Below the pieces are notes generated by a model. That model did not search any database and had not been told where the DNA came from. It saw only the letters and a program-made list of their open reading frames with translations. From Wuchereria bancrofti (Eukaryota; Nematoda; Chromadorea; Rhabditida; Onchocercidae): a DNA stretch of 33,910 nucleotides. Shown here in pieces: positions 20,759-33,292 of this stretch; within the stretch, counting starts at the first letter, position 1, and every line of letters starts with the position of its first letter. Location: positions 1 through 33,910 of the forward strand of contig SSBO01000025.1 in assembly GCA_005281725.1 (NCBI GenBank), written 5' to 3'. The position numbers and the translations under genes are program-made.

Positions 20759-21885
20759 TCTGATCCATTCATCTGCTTACCCTTCTTAAGCCCGGATTGT
20801 GATTGCTGCTGTGAAAATGCAGTGGTTGCTGTTGATGAATGAAACATAGTAGTCATATCTGGTTCCGGTAAAGATTGTTTCTGCAATCAAAAATGCTTTG
20901 ATATGTTTTGGTAACAGATGGATAGATGAAATTTCATGCAGTGTAAATTACTAACATTGTGATTATCAAAATTTCTGATTTTAAAAATTTTTGCAGAAAA
21001 ATATCAAACAAATTCTTGTCTGGAAAAGATAGATATGAGATTCTGCAATCGGAACAAACTGATCAACATGAGGCAGCTTGGATTAATTGTGCTTTATTAC
21101 TGGATTCGAGCCACATGTTAGGAAGTCGTTTAAATCTAAAAGTCATTTCCCACTGCCCTCTCAGCATAGCGAGATGATTGCAATTAAGGCTGTGTCTATA
21201 AGGAATTGAAAAGGTGAGACCGGTCAGTAATCATTCGATATTCTGATTGTTTTACTGTTGTATTTCAGGTTTGTTATCTAATATTTAATAGATTTCCAAT
21301 GAAATTAAGTTTTAAAGTCTTAGAATAGTATGAAGAAAGAAGACGAAAATAAACATAGAATTATTAAAACAAATAAATGAAGCTTCTCCTACTTTTGTCC
21401 TTGAAATCTAATTCATCGTCAGATGAATCCGATGTCTCCATACTCGCTGATTCTTTATATCTAAAATACAAAATGCGATTTGATGAGATGTTTGATGGTA
21501 ACCATTTCAAATCTGACCATCACAATCATGATGGGAAATAAATTATGAGAACAATATGGGTTAAAAGGAAAATTATCAACCAGCAAAGTAAGAAATAATT
21601 TCTATCTCAAAAATTTGAAAACTCTATCAGATTAATTGGTTTATAAATATTTCTTTGAATGTTGCAAAGATCTCTACCTATCACAAGTTATTCCCACTTA
21701 ATTAAAACAAATAAATAAATGGAAATGTGTTGATTGGCATACCTTTTATCAATAATTGAGAAGCGCCCTTTAGTGCTCGCATACTTACAAGTGGTTGATA
21801 GTGTGTCATGTTGAACTGCTTGTGTACCCGGTCGTTTCCAACGTGGGATAATGAGGCGTGACGTTGAATTGCTGAAGAAGTTCAT
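20759..21885 (-). CDS. Probable 5' exons of the TSC22 gene (long isoform N-terminus)
   Basis: Three minus-strand exons with good splice sites. Exon 21885-21743 begins with ATG (MNFFSNSTSRLIIPRW) and ends KGRFSIIDK. Exon 21460-21393 continues in phase (YKESASMETSDSSDDELDF). Exon 20880-20759 is Gln/Ser-rich (PEPDMTTMFHSS, FSQQQSQSGLKKGKQ) and ends in GTAAGT. Exons one and two join in phase. Exon two leaves one base whereas exon three needs none, so an exon is missing between them or a splice site is misjudged. The RFSIID motif followed by an acidic Ser/Asp stretch resembles the N-terminal box of long TSC22D/bunched A proteins. Linkage to the zipper exons about 9 kb away is inferred from strand and order and lacks a transcript. 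Confidence 0.55.
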
Positions 21886-24352
21886 CGGATGAAATGTTTA
21901 GGCTATAATGAAAATCATTCATTGATCTTTTGTTGTAAGCATAGTCTCTCAAATGAAAATATATTGCTTGGTGTTTTCGAATGAAAGCTTTTTTGGAATT
22001 AAATTTGCCCTTCCTGATTAAGTAGGTGCAAATGACTGGAAGACTACTAAATAACTGAAATAATTATCAGTTGCTAAAACGAATCAGGAAACAAATTATT
22101 TTCATGAGCCTATCTTAATAAATTAAAAATTTTTGGAAAACAACGAATTAGTCATTTGTAGAAATACTTTAAATTCATCACCATTGGAAGTGGATTGTTT
22201 GCGCGGTATCTTTAAATGAGAATGCAGAAAATTGATTAATGTAAAAGACATTAACATATTTGATAAGAAAAGAGTGAAATGACTTGAAATCAAAGCAATA
22301 ACAATAGTTGAATTTGAATTTTCAACGGAACATAAAGTAAGCGTTAAATCCATAAAGTAACGTTAAATCTGATGAAATTCAAAAATGCTTAATTCAAGCC
22401 CAAATTAAACTGCAGAAGATGTAAAATATGGTATGCAGAGGGAACGATGATAACATTTTCATAACGTTGTCTTGTTTAAAAATATCATATATTGATGATG
22501 ATTCTGATTGGAAATGGATTTCTGAATAATGACAATTTCACCCTTTTTGACGAATTAAAACACTCCAAAACTACAGGAGAATTGATTAAATAAAATAATG
22601 AAAGAAAAAAGAAAATGAATGGAAATTGTTTGATGTCACACGTGATAAAATACTTTTTTCCTGATTGAGAAAATGGGAATTCTGATGGAGCGATAAACGT
22701 AATTAAGACTATCGCAACATGTACTGCTGGTTTGCAGTACATGGAACTGAATAATTTCATTTGATCTAGGCTCTTTTCCAGCTCTTTCTGAATCATTTTG
22801 CATATATTAAATAATGTTTCTTTAAGTTCAATTTCTATCCCAACGAATTTTTTCATACTTCAGTGTATTAAAAATGAAAACATAGAAATCAAGAATTAAA
22901 GTCCAAATGTGATCATTGACTGTTGCCGCGACTAATGTTGCCGCCTCAAAAAACTTATTTTCCAGTATTAAGTCTTTCGTAACAAATGTTTTGTAGCAGA
23001 TGTTTTAGTTTAAAGATGGTTAGTAAATAATTCATGATATTTCATGAAAACATAAACTGAATTCATTCTTGAAATGATTTCTTAGACTACCCGACATTGA
23101 AGCTGGACAGGACTGGATGAAAAACTGAATGAAAAATGAAAAACATCTGATATTTTTCCCGCAAAGAGCTACTGAGATATCTCAGTGGTTATGGCTGTGG
23201 TTATGGCCATACCGGCTACTACTGAATGTTTTATTTAGCATAATTAAGGCTTATCGATCTGGAGCGACCACCTGCTCTCTCGTCACTTCGATGCATTAGC
23301 TAGACCTTATTTTGAAATGGCGCCCACATAAGTGTGAGACCTTATCTTTTAGCAGCCTCAAAACTCTTCAAACATTTCACGTTATTCAGTGAATGTTCAG
23401 TGCTCAGAGATGAAATGCGGTTGCTCTTGCGTTACTGATTGGGTGCACTAGTCACACGCCTGTTTAAGTTTTTATTAATTGGCCTTCTAAATGGTACTAA
23501 GTCAAAGATCATACAGTACTCTTCGCTCTAAGCATCCTATCATTTAGCACATCGCTTACTAATTAGTTGAATCACTTTCATTTAATTATTATTAAGTGAA
23601 CTTTCGACCACATTTTTGCCTGGTCAATTTTGAATTTCATGCTTATTTTGTAAGCCGTTAATGATTTTGTGGAAAATTTTCATTAAAATAATCGCAGACG
23701 TTATTCTTCAATACTTTCTTTTCGACGGTTTTGTGATGAATAATCGATTCCTCGTAATTTCTTTCACGTTTATAATTAGGTGCACGGAAAGGGTTATATG
23801 AATAAGCTACGAAATTCGTTTAAAATTTGGAAAATCAAATTCCTTCAACGTTTATTCTTCTGCAACTACACACGCATGATTAACTAACAGTTCATTTTCA
23901 GACTTTCTGATCACGTCGTGTAGTTTACTTACTAGTGTTGACAACTTTGGTTTTCTATTGTTATATAATATAGACATCACAAAAAGGTTTTTAATTTAGG
24001 CTACAACAACGGCTTGACAATCAATTTTTATAGAGTAGTTTTTGAATCTTAAAAAATCTTGTTAAATTTGGTAGAAATTCGAGTTAGTCATATTGTTGTT
24101 TTTACTGTTTTTATTTGTTTATGCACAGGTTTTATTCCTGTTGAGATTTTGTAGGTATCATTATCTTCTTCGAATGTAGAATAAATTGTTGGAAGTAATT
24201 TGCTCCCATAATCTTTCTGTTTCTTCTACAAGTATCGCAAACACTACTTATTCTCGTATTTTTCTTAATTATTATTCTAACTATTCATGCCTTCCAAAGG
24301 GAGCATAACTTAATAAATGTATCGAATTTAGCATTTTTAATTAACAAATTTC
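21886..24352. other. Intergenic, no confident gene
   Basis: Upstream of the presumed TSC22 start. A minus-strand frame at 22856-22727 (MKKFVGIEIELKETLFN start, ending before GTACATG) could be an untested alternative first exon. A two-copy 20-base tandem repeat lies at 22331-22369. No MPI first exon was found here, although the pseudogene downstream needs one. Confidence 0.35.
22718..22743. other. Perfect 10-bp palindrome with 6-base loop
   Basis: CATGTACTGC, a TGGTTT loop, then GCAGTACATG. Short, so chance is possible. No further pairing outside the arms. Confidence 0.4.
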
Positions 24353-26181
24353 ATGAGCACTCATTTTTCCGTTAGATTGGCATTTTCATTAAATTATTTA
24401 TGGATGGGTGTACATCCGAATGGGCCATCAAAGCTTGTATCAGACGGGAAACTTTTATTAGAAAAAATTGCAGAATCAAAATTTTTTCTAGGAGATCATG
24501 AAGGTGGATCACTGCAATTCTTGTTCAAAGTGCTTTCGGTGAATAAAGCACTATCAGTACAGAGCTATCCAGACAAGAGTAGTTCGTTTATTTTGATAGT
24601 TCCGAAAAATTTGGATATAACTTGCAATGGTGCTTTTTTTATCCCGATAGCAGTCACCGGAAATAGCGATTGCTTTATCGGATTTTCAACTTTTGAGCGG
24701 CTTTCATCCCTCTCACGAATTCTGTGACAACATTGAAGGTTTGGAATTTGTACCTTAAAGTTTTCCGCTTGTTGTTGAAGGAATGTTTTTGATGCATAAG
24801 AATTGGCCAAAAGTGACATTTTATTATAATCCCGACAATATGTTATGACATTGGTTTTTGTTATTTTGCATTTCATTATCATTTTCCCAGTGATGTTTTT
24901 GTAATTGTATGTAGTTCTTTCTAGCTTTTCCCGAACTACGGAATTTAATAACTTCAAAGAATGCTATTGAAGACTTGAAAACTGGAAATGACTTCGAAAA
25001 GAGCAAGATATTTTCGGAATATATGCGTTCATCAAACAAAAATGCAGTACAACAGTTGGCAATACATCTAAAGAACAGTTGGCTTTTGATCGCTGCAAAC
25101 AAATCTTTTATTTTAAAGTCAACCCAAGCGAGAAGCATCAGACATGAAGAATCCGAATTCCGAAAATAATGATTTTTCTCTAACGTCTCAGAATGGCATT
25201 TCCTCGGTAAAAGAATTCATTCAGTCCAAACATTAAAAGGTGGGTACACTATAAAGTTCTCCAAAAAAAAAAAAAAAAAAACTTTTTGTAGAGAATGATC
25301 GTTCTAGTCTTGAAGAGTTACTTCTCCGACTAAACAGTGAGTATCCTGGTGACATAGGTGCACCACTTCTGATGAATTATTTTACTCTAAAAAAAGGAGA
25401 CACTGTTTTTGTTGAACCAAATTCTCCCCATGCATATCTTTGGGGAGGTGAGTGAGAAATTTATACATTACATTTCAAAGCGAATTCGGCAAAAAACTTT
25501 CTCTGATTCTGAAAATTTCTACAGATTGTGTGGAAGTGCATGGCTTGTTCAGACAATACCGTTCGTGCTGGATTAACACCAGAATTCAAGGATGTTGACA
25601 CGCTCTGCTTGGATTTGATATTCGAGATGATTCAGCCCCTAAAAAGGAAGTTTCTCCCCAAAAATTATTGATCCTGGAACAAGGGAGCATGCACTACCAG
25701 AATTTGGTACATGAATTAAGGATGAGTTTCAGTAACTTTACTGTGGACCGAATTATTCCAAAAGTGCTTTCAGTATTCTGGCGACCAGTATTTTAGTTCG
25801 ATGAGTTTGAGTAGTTTTATATCATTGATCATTGCTCCATAATCAAGTGACATATGTCCATGAATTAAGAATGCAGAAAGATGGAGTTGTCGTAATGCCT
25901 ACCTGTAGAAACATGAAGTGCATAAAGTTCATTAGCTTTTCGTAAATGCTCGGTTATTTCTAAATGTTTTTTTTTTCTTTTATTTCAGAATGAAGCCAAT
26001 GAACTGCAAGATGTTGGTGCTGGCAGCATTATTACCTAATAAAAAGCTCAACTGAAATATATAATGGCGTTGAAAAACTTAAGATGGGCAGAGGTGAAAT
26101 ATATTTTGTCCCACGAATATATGTCATATGAGCATTAAACCCTCCGATTTTTTAGCGTTTGCTTTTACACCTAAAAAATAG
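24353..26181 (+). pseudogene. Mannose-6-phosphate isomerase pseudogene (5'-truncated, introns retained)
   Basis: MPI (type I phosphomannose isomerase) interconverts fructose-6-P and mannose-6-P for glycoprotein and GPI synthesis. Recognisable pieces in order: YLWMGVHPNGPSKL and GDHEGGSLQFLFKVLS (24397-24580), YPDSSH and PEIAIALSDFQLLSGF (24640-24737), FPELRNLI (about 24923), IGAPLLMNYFTLKKGD and PNSPHAYLWG (to 25448), [13 protein letters not shown] (about 25540), [12 protein letters not shown] (about 25665), then MGRGEIYFVP and KPSDFLAF ending TAG at 26179-26181. Intron signals remain, including GTGAG after 25448 and TTTCAG at 25989. The N-terminal exon is missing. Deletion at SSH/PEI and an extra base at VE/CMAC shift the frame. 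The zinc ligand His of the QxHPDK motif is Tyr (VQSYPDK). Retained introns indicate a duplicated, not retrotransposed, copy. Confidence 0.85.
25263..25281. repeat. Poly-A tract
   Basis: A run of about 18 A in an intron of the MPI pseudogene, just before the 25288 exon. Prone to length error. Confidence 0.8.
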
Positions 26182-28442
26182 AGACTTAACTCTCGTTCTT
26201 GGGTGTACGAACAGCAATTTCTTGCGCTTTGGGTGCCACAAATTCCCAGAGCTGGAAGTTAGCATGATGGTTTGTCTTCTCGAAAATCGAAGAAATCTAC
26301 ATAAATACGGATACCATTTTTTCTTTTGAAATCATATTTACTATACCTAATGCGTCTAGCATTCAGCTTTATATCGAACAAAACTGCAACTATCCGGTAA
26401 CGTGAAATGACTAGGAAATGTTACGTTTCTCCTTTTATCACCTAAGAATTTACTCTTCTATATAAATTATAGAAGAAGTCTGCTACTCGCAATTATCATA
26501 GGACACAGTTTGCGACTTTAATATAAGGATAAAATTACAAAAAACAGATATGAAAATAAAAATACAAAGTACAATCGAAGATTTATAAAATGTTCTTGCG
26601 ATACTGCGGGTTAGCAAAAAATCTTAGAACATTTAAAAACCGCTCCTGAGGAGAACCCAGCTTACCGTTACACTGCACTTTCCTTAACAGAATAAAGGAA
26701 TGGAGTTCTAAAGATCATTCAGGTACGGATGCACTGTGCATCTAAACGTACAGTCGAGAAATCCATGTTGAATCTTCCCACAAAGGAAAATTAAAAAAAA
26801 CCGATTGGACTTCTCTCTTATGATAATTAACTTTGAGGGAAAATGTCATGTCTGCCAACTCACTAACTAAAATTTTGGAAAATGTATTTCTTGAAAATAC
26901 ATTTTCCAAAATAAGCATAAATTAACGTTAGCGCGCAGCAGAGAGATGAGTTGGGCAAGGCTTAAACGTACGGTATTCGGGTCTGGAGCTGGAGAGACCT
27001 TTCCTGAATGAGAGGAATAGAAGGCTGGAAGTTGAAAGCAAAGATAAGCGGAACAACCAGGGAAAGATTTGAAAATTCGCAATTTAAGAATAAAACACAA
27101 TTACCACAAAGCGTGCCATATAGTCAAAGTCGGGTAGAAAAAATGAAACTCGAGTTTCAAACTTAAAGCATATATACAAAGTAGTCGAGACATTAGTAAT
27201 GTGCTAATAGTCGAACATAAAATCTGAGTCACTATGGAAGCCTATTTTTCAAAATGTTCCTTCTAGAGAGTCAGAAAAATGAGAGTCGCCAGTCTAACCT
27301 ACAGACTCACAAATTTCAAAATTAGGAGGAAACTGAGCAGTCCGATAAAAGACAATCAGTGAACTGAGATCACTGTTAGCATTTGAAGTAATCACACCAA
27401 AGTTGTAGAATAAGAACTGTAAGACACCCTAAAAGAAAGGAAATAAGACATTTCATTTCACACTAGCAAATGCTGGCTTCGATTGGACAAACAAGCCAAA
27501 CAAAATACCCGTTTACATCGAAGAAATATATTTTAACTTTACCAAAACTTAAAAGACTTCCTTTTCTCCGAACAGAGTCGATCAAATACAGAACCTTTGT
27601 TACATCGGATAAACGTCTCCAACGTGAATAAAAAACGATGCACAAGATTTGAAAAAACTGACGCCGCAAAATCCAAACAAAACGTAGAAAAAAAGTGAGT
27701 CAGTGAAAAAGCTCTTTACATACAGAAGAAAAAAGATGAAGAAAGCAGACAATTCTTAACTTGATTTGTTTGTGCATAAACCGAAAGTACGACTGGAAAG
27801 GTGGACCTCTTCTGAAAGATTAATGAACGTTCAAGTTTAAGATGCATGTTGGCGGTGGTGGGGCACTCCAGGAAGACAACAATGACATTCATACGCGAGT
27901 AAAATTCCTTACAATATTTTCTAGAAGTCACCACCGCTATTTGTAGATTAGTTTCGCTTTGCTACAAAGAACTGCGATAAGCGAGGGTGGTTGGGTACGG
28001 GATATTTCAAAAAATGACACAAGTGCATGCAAAAACATACAGAAATCATTAAAAAACAGACAAAAAATATTCATCGCGAGAAACGTACAAATCAACAAAA
28101 AATATCTGCCTGAAATTAAAGATATATAGCTTCTCGGTTGACGTACAGAAAACAACTCAAACAGAACGATCAGTCAATTACTTTTTGAAAACAAATTAGG
28201 AAATTGAAAAGGTCAACTTAGGAAACAAAAAATGTTTTGAAACATACAACGAGGGTCTCTCACTTATAGTCGAAATCGTATGAAGATAATTCAGTAAAAG
28301 GCAGAAGAATAAATTACAAAGTTCATCATCTTAAAATTTCTGCATTAATTCTCCAGGACAAGCAAAATACCTGGTGGAAATGGTAGACAGACAGGGATTA
28401 AGGATTAGTCAATGAAAAATCCTCCAGATATCGACACTCTTG
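26182..28442. other. Intergenic region and probable importin alpha 3' UTR
   Basis: No gene recognised. The part next to 28443 presumably holds the importin alpha 3' UTR on the minus strand. Open frames at 26867-27100, 27463-27669, 27716-27934 and 27937-28155 lack domains, splice context or convincing composition. It includes the hairpin at 26872-26912. Confidence 0.4.
26872..26912. other. Perfect 18-bp inverted repeat with 5-base loop
   Basis: Left arm 26872-26889, loop CTTGA, right arm 26895-26912. The two arms are exact reverse complements. It could be a snap-back structure, a MITE core or a small hairpin RNA. No flanking duplication is evident. Confidence 0.65.
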
Positions 28443-31400
28443 TTACTGGAACGAGAATCCCTCTGATGGAACATTCTGCTTAGTTGATTCAAAGAAACGA
28501 TCGCCAGTCGCTATTCCATCATCGTCAGTTTCCGAAAAGTAATTGTCGATAATTTCATAAGCCAGTTTGTAGATTTCTTCACTTTCATGATTTTGCAAGT
28601 GTTCGATTTTATCTAGACCTGAAACAGCACTCGAATTTCCAACTCCTCTTGGCCAACAATTATTTGGCTTTAAAACTGCCTTTCAACACTTCTCATAATT
28701 TAAAGTTAAAACATGTTATTCCGATTTATGTAGAGTTGGTTGTTTGTTCGACCAGAATTATTGTAGTTTACAATTACAAAATAAAATCGCTTATATCTTT
28801 CATCCACTAGATTTGTTCAGACATCAGTACAATGATCTTCTCGATGACTACGTCAACAACCTATTCTGCAGTTGTTTGTATCATTCAACCCACAGACATA
28901 TACAGCACCCTTCCTAGAGCTTCCTCAGACACAAAAAATCGAACACATAGAAATTATTAGACTAATATCACTATCAAACGAAAAGACATCGCGAGAAAGA
29001 ATTTAAATAATTTTACTCATGAATAAAAATTTCATTCACGATTATGAATCTACTTCAAATAATAGCAGACAGTTTTACTTCCCCAAATAAAAAATAGTCA
29101 CCTCCACATTCTTCAATCACCGTACATATTGCCTCGGAGCGAGGTCCAGCCATTTTCAGAATATTGTTGAGACCATCCAGGACAACCTGCACAATTTGTG
29201 AATCACGTATAGAAAGTAGAGCACAAAAAGGTGGTATAACACCTTGTGAAACCATATATTCCACTTGTTCAGCACGTCCACTGATTGTTACATTCGAAAC
29301 TGCCCAAGCTGCTTCCTAAATTACACATTAATTGCACATATAACAATTGAAAAATTATTACAATTAGAATAAAAACCTTTTGTGTTTGAAAATCTCCCTT
29401 TTCCAGTAAATGAATAATCATTGGCATTAAGCCAGCATCAATCACAGCCTGCACTTGAGCTTGGTTCCCAGCGGTTATATTGGACAGGAACCAAACAGCT
29501 TCCTAAAAATTGACAAATAAATTGAAAAGGAAGAACAAAAAACATTTACATGAGTCACAGGGATAAAATTTAAACAAATTTAATCGAAGAACAAGCATAG
29601 ACCTTGTTTATTTTCTCTTTCTGATGAGAAAGTAACGCAGGCATTTGTTGCAAAACGCCACAGTCCAAAACAAGTTGCGTCTGCTCATCTGTTCCAGTAA
29701 CGATGTTTCCCACAGCACGAAGTGCTGCAGTTTGAACCTTAACTTCAGGATGTGAAAGAAGTGGAATCAAATTACCTACGACCTGAAATTCAGAACAATT
29801 TCTGGTTATACAACAAAATGTACAATAATTCATTTTGGACAGTAAAGAACATACACCACTGTTAATGACCATTTGGATTTGTTCATTTCCACCGTCTGTG
29901 AGATAAGACAGCGCCCACACTGTATCCACCAAAATATTTTGATCCGTGTGACTAATCAGGGCAGCTAACGCTGGCAAAAGTGTTTGAACAATTTCTGGTG
30001 ATGGCGGTGGATCCTGAAAAATCCGTCACTTCGTTAGCACAAATAGGCGATGGTTAAAGTAATAACACCACTAAATCATATGCTAAATTTGTCAGTGGGA
30101 TTTCTTAAACTGAAAAATCAAATAACTCGCCTTGGAACGACATAAATTGACGATAACCCAAGTAACATTACGAAGGAATCCAATTGGGATACCAGGTGTA
30201 ATAAACTTCAGCAGTGGTTCAACAATTCCAAGCTGAATGCAGTAATCGCGAAAATGTGGTCCATCACCTGAAATTTCCACTTTTTTCCTGCCAAGATAAA
30301 ATATCACAAATAAAGATTATTTGTGAAAGATGAAAAGATAAAAACAAAGAAAAGCATAAGAAAAAAGAAAATACAGATCAAGCAATCAAGCAAAAAAAGA
30401 AAAAATACAGATCAATCAAAGTAAAAAGATCAAGCAATTTCTGCTCGATCAGGTTTAACTTCTAGCTTATTAAGCATATTGCAGTCTGTTGAAAAAACAT
30501 GAAAAATGTACGCAGTAAAAGCATGGAAGGAATCATGTGAAAAACTGTGCTCATTTGTTTATGAGAGAACAATGCGTTAAGAACTAAGCAATCAAGGTAA
30601 CTATGAGTTTGGCTTTTTTTACATTCCGTTTTATCTGTTTAACTCTGAACGAACAACTTGACAAAGTTTTAGAAGTTTGGTATTCAAAAACAAACCAATA
30701 ATATTTCCAAGAGCCCAAACAGCTTGTTCACAGACGTTCATATTGCCCGAGGACAAAAGTTCCAAGAATAATGGTACAGCACCAGCTTGAACAACAGACT
30801 GCGTTTGTTGCGAAGTTCCAGATGCAATATTTGTCAGTGCCCACGCTGCTTCAAATTGTAGAGTTACGCTGCAAAATTGTAACGTGTAAAATAGCTTCAT
30901 AGAAAATTTGATGTTTTACTAAATAATCGCTGATTCAAAAGAAAAATAAATGGTTGAATGGCCGATTTGCAACGAGTAGTTGCATCGAGAGAAATCAGAT
31001 ATAAGGAACAAATAAACTACTAAAAAAATTAGCAATTCCTCATCTTCAGATAAAGGTCGCTACCAGTGACATGATGACAAGTGACACAGTCGAAAGCTGC
31101 AATAGGTCATAATCCAATGACCAACGAGCTGAGAAAATGTTATGACCCTACTTCCACATTGTTTGCATCTTTCCAAAACCCAATCTCCTTTGATAACAAG
31201 CTATCCTAAAAGTTTGACGTTAAAACCTACTTGTTGGAACTTAAACACTGCACTAATATCGGCAAAATACCGGATACAATCAGATCATCAATTGGCGGAT
31301 TACGATCAGATGAGAGTAATTTTCGTGCCTGAAATATACGGTCCCGATAATTAAATAATAATAATACTTGCTGGTCACAAAATTTGCAGTATACTGCATG

Positions 31401-32055
31401 AACTCTTCATTAGTAATCTGATTCTTAGTTTTCCATAATTTCATACCATGCATTTCCTCTGTTTGTTGGAATCACTTTAGTTTAACTTCAACTCTTCAAA
31501 AAATAGTCGACATAATCCAAAAGACTACAGATGACAGACACAAATTTTTAAAACGACCTACTTGTTGCACAGCAGAAAGCTGCACCTCCTGATCTTGACT
31601 ACTCGCTTTCTTGACAATACCTTCCAGAGTACTACGATTGTATGTTCCATTGATAACTGCACCACCTGCACTCGTTGATGCATCATCCGAATCTAGCGAC
31701 CTATAAAACTTGGTCCATGTAATTTTCTTCACTGCTATAAATTATTCTTCGTGACCAACATTCTCCAACAATTGTAGGAAAAAAGAATCTCTGGCGCTCC
31801 AGATCCTTTTACACTTTCTTACTCTTTAAAAAGTAGTCGACATAATCTAGAAGACTACAGATGATTTGAAATTTAGCTTATTTTATTTTTGAACATAAGT
31901 GACTTCACTTACTCAGCGGGTATGTTGCGACGCTTCGACAACGTTTCTTCACGTTTATCTTTCCGAATAGAAATAATATTTTCCACACGACTCTTCCTCA
32001 GAGCTTCACTGTCTTTGCCCATGTTTTTGTATTGGGTTTGTCGTGACTCGGTCAT
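28443..32055 (-). CDS. Importin subunit alpha (IMA-3/karyopherin alpha-like), complete, ten exons
   Basis: Adaptor that binds classical nuclear localisation signals and hands cargo to importin beta. Exons on the minus strand: 32055-31913, 31700-31562, 31328-31231, 30868-30696, 30267-30131, 30013-29855, 29782-29603, 29502-29377, 29315-29102, 28618-28443. All phases agree and the sum is 1545 bases, 514 aa plus stop, the usual family size. The first exon holds the importin-beta-binding domain ([19 protein letters not shown]). Armadillo repeats follow with their W...N ladder: [69 protein letters not shown]. The C-terminus is [20 protein letters not shown] with an acidic tail. The intron after NLCRSK starts with GC, not GT. 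The start ATG at 32055 is preceded by a duplicated 25-base leader. Confidence 0.96.
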
Positions 32056-32065
32056 CTTTTCTTTT

Positions 32066-32115
32066 CTTATTTCAGCTTGCTGTCAAAACCCTTATTTCAG
32101 CTTGCTGTCAAAACC
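32066..32115. repeat. Perfect 25-bp tandem duplication in the importin alpha 5' leader
   Basis: Units 32066-32090 and 32091-32115. On the minus strand each unit contains GGTTTTGACAG/C, an acceptor-like site 10 to 60 bases before the ATG, so the gene may have two equivalent cis- or trans-splice acceptors. Confidence 0.8.
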
Positions 32116-33292
32116 GAGAGGTCACTGATCTGAAATTGTAGAAATAAAATAAAAACTGACAATAAAATCGATGGCCTCCAGACAATATAAAAAAAATTCC
32201 ATTCAACTTTCCTACTGTAAATAACCCAGCAGCTACGAAAACGTAGAATGTGAGAATACTACTTTGATTTTAGTAAGACCACCCCTAAATTCACAGAAGA
32301 ATTTTTTTTTGCATTAATTCCATGCTTTAAAACTGTTTCCAAACATCAATTTTTTTTTTCCAAATTTGTCATGGAATTCAATGGCATTTTATTTCCCCTT
32401 AGCCAATTCCCTTAAACATAGATGAATACATTTGTCGATAGTTGTGTCCTTCGACAAGAACACAGACTGACTCCCTGAAGTAAATCACTCGGGCATTCAC
32501 TTAGGTCCACAACTGTCAGGAATAAACCAACAAAAGTCAGGAATATATACTACCAAAACGCATATAACACACCGCTTGTATCTTGTATGTGTTGCATGAA
32601 TTAATTCTAATTAGCGACTGTAGGCAACGATCCACATAAATGGAGGTGGTATATTAATTCTACGTGGAAACACTGTTTCATATATAAAGAAAACAACAAT
32701 CATGCCAACAATATCGACGGATTCAACCACCACTGAAAAGCGCAGTAAACAACCAACCTCCCTGACCTAGAACAGCCAGCACAGCCGTTTGCTGACACCA
32801 GATGGTCGCTATGAATGCCCTCCGTCTCACGGCCAAGCTCTGAAATATGGAGTAATGCGTGTTGATTGGTGCTTATTGTTACTTTCATACCAGCTCAGAG
32901 AGAAAAAGATTTGGTACGTTTATATTCTTACAATTGTTAAAATTTCTTTACTTACTATTCTCCAAGAATGACTCCATTCAGCATAAATTTCCTTTATCAG
33001 CCTAATTATTAAATTGCCATCTCAACTTAGGATTCATTAAAGCTAATTCAGTTGTCGTAGCACGTAATCATTAATTTAAGTTTTTATAATTAAATGATCA
33101 TAAGGATGATCATATTTTCCCATCATATAATGCGTATTTACATATGGCAGTCATTATTATTAACGATGTGAAATGATACTGAAAGGTTAATAAGAGGCTT
33201 TATTGGTATTCAGTGCTCACATGATAAAGTTTATTTTATCCGGAAGAAATATTTTCCACCTAGTTTATTCAATATTTGCTCAAATGTTTCAG
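32116..33292. promoter_or_regulatory. Divergent intergenic region between importin alpha and the CHIP-like gene
   Basis: About 1.2 kb between two genes read away from each other, so it should hold both promoters and leader sequences. I see no defined elements. Open frames on both strands at 32700-32970 are short and unlike known proteins. Confidence 0.45.

Noticed and set aside
23165..23260. tRNA-like A-box resemblance (CTCAGTGGTTA)
   Set aside because: No B-box and no cloverleaf arms could be found at the right distance.
24565..25138. Minus-strand frames of 130 and 104 codons
   Set aside because: They are antisense to MPI pseudogene exons and introns, which explain the sequence on the plus strand.
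32700..32971. Short frames on both strands between importin alpha and the CHIP-like gene
   Set aside because: No recognisable protein, no splice context. They fall in the divergent promoter region.
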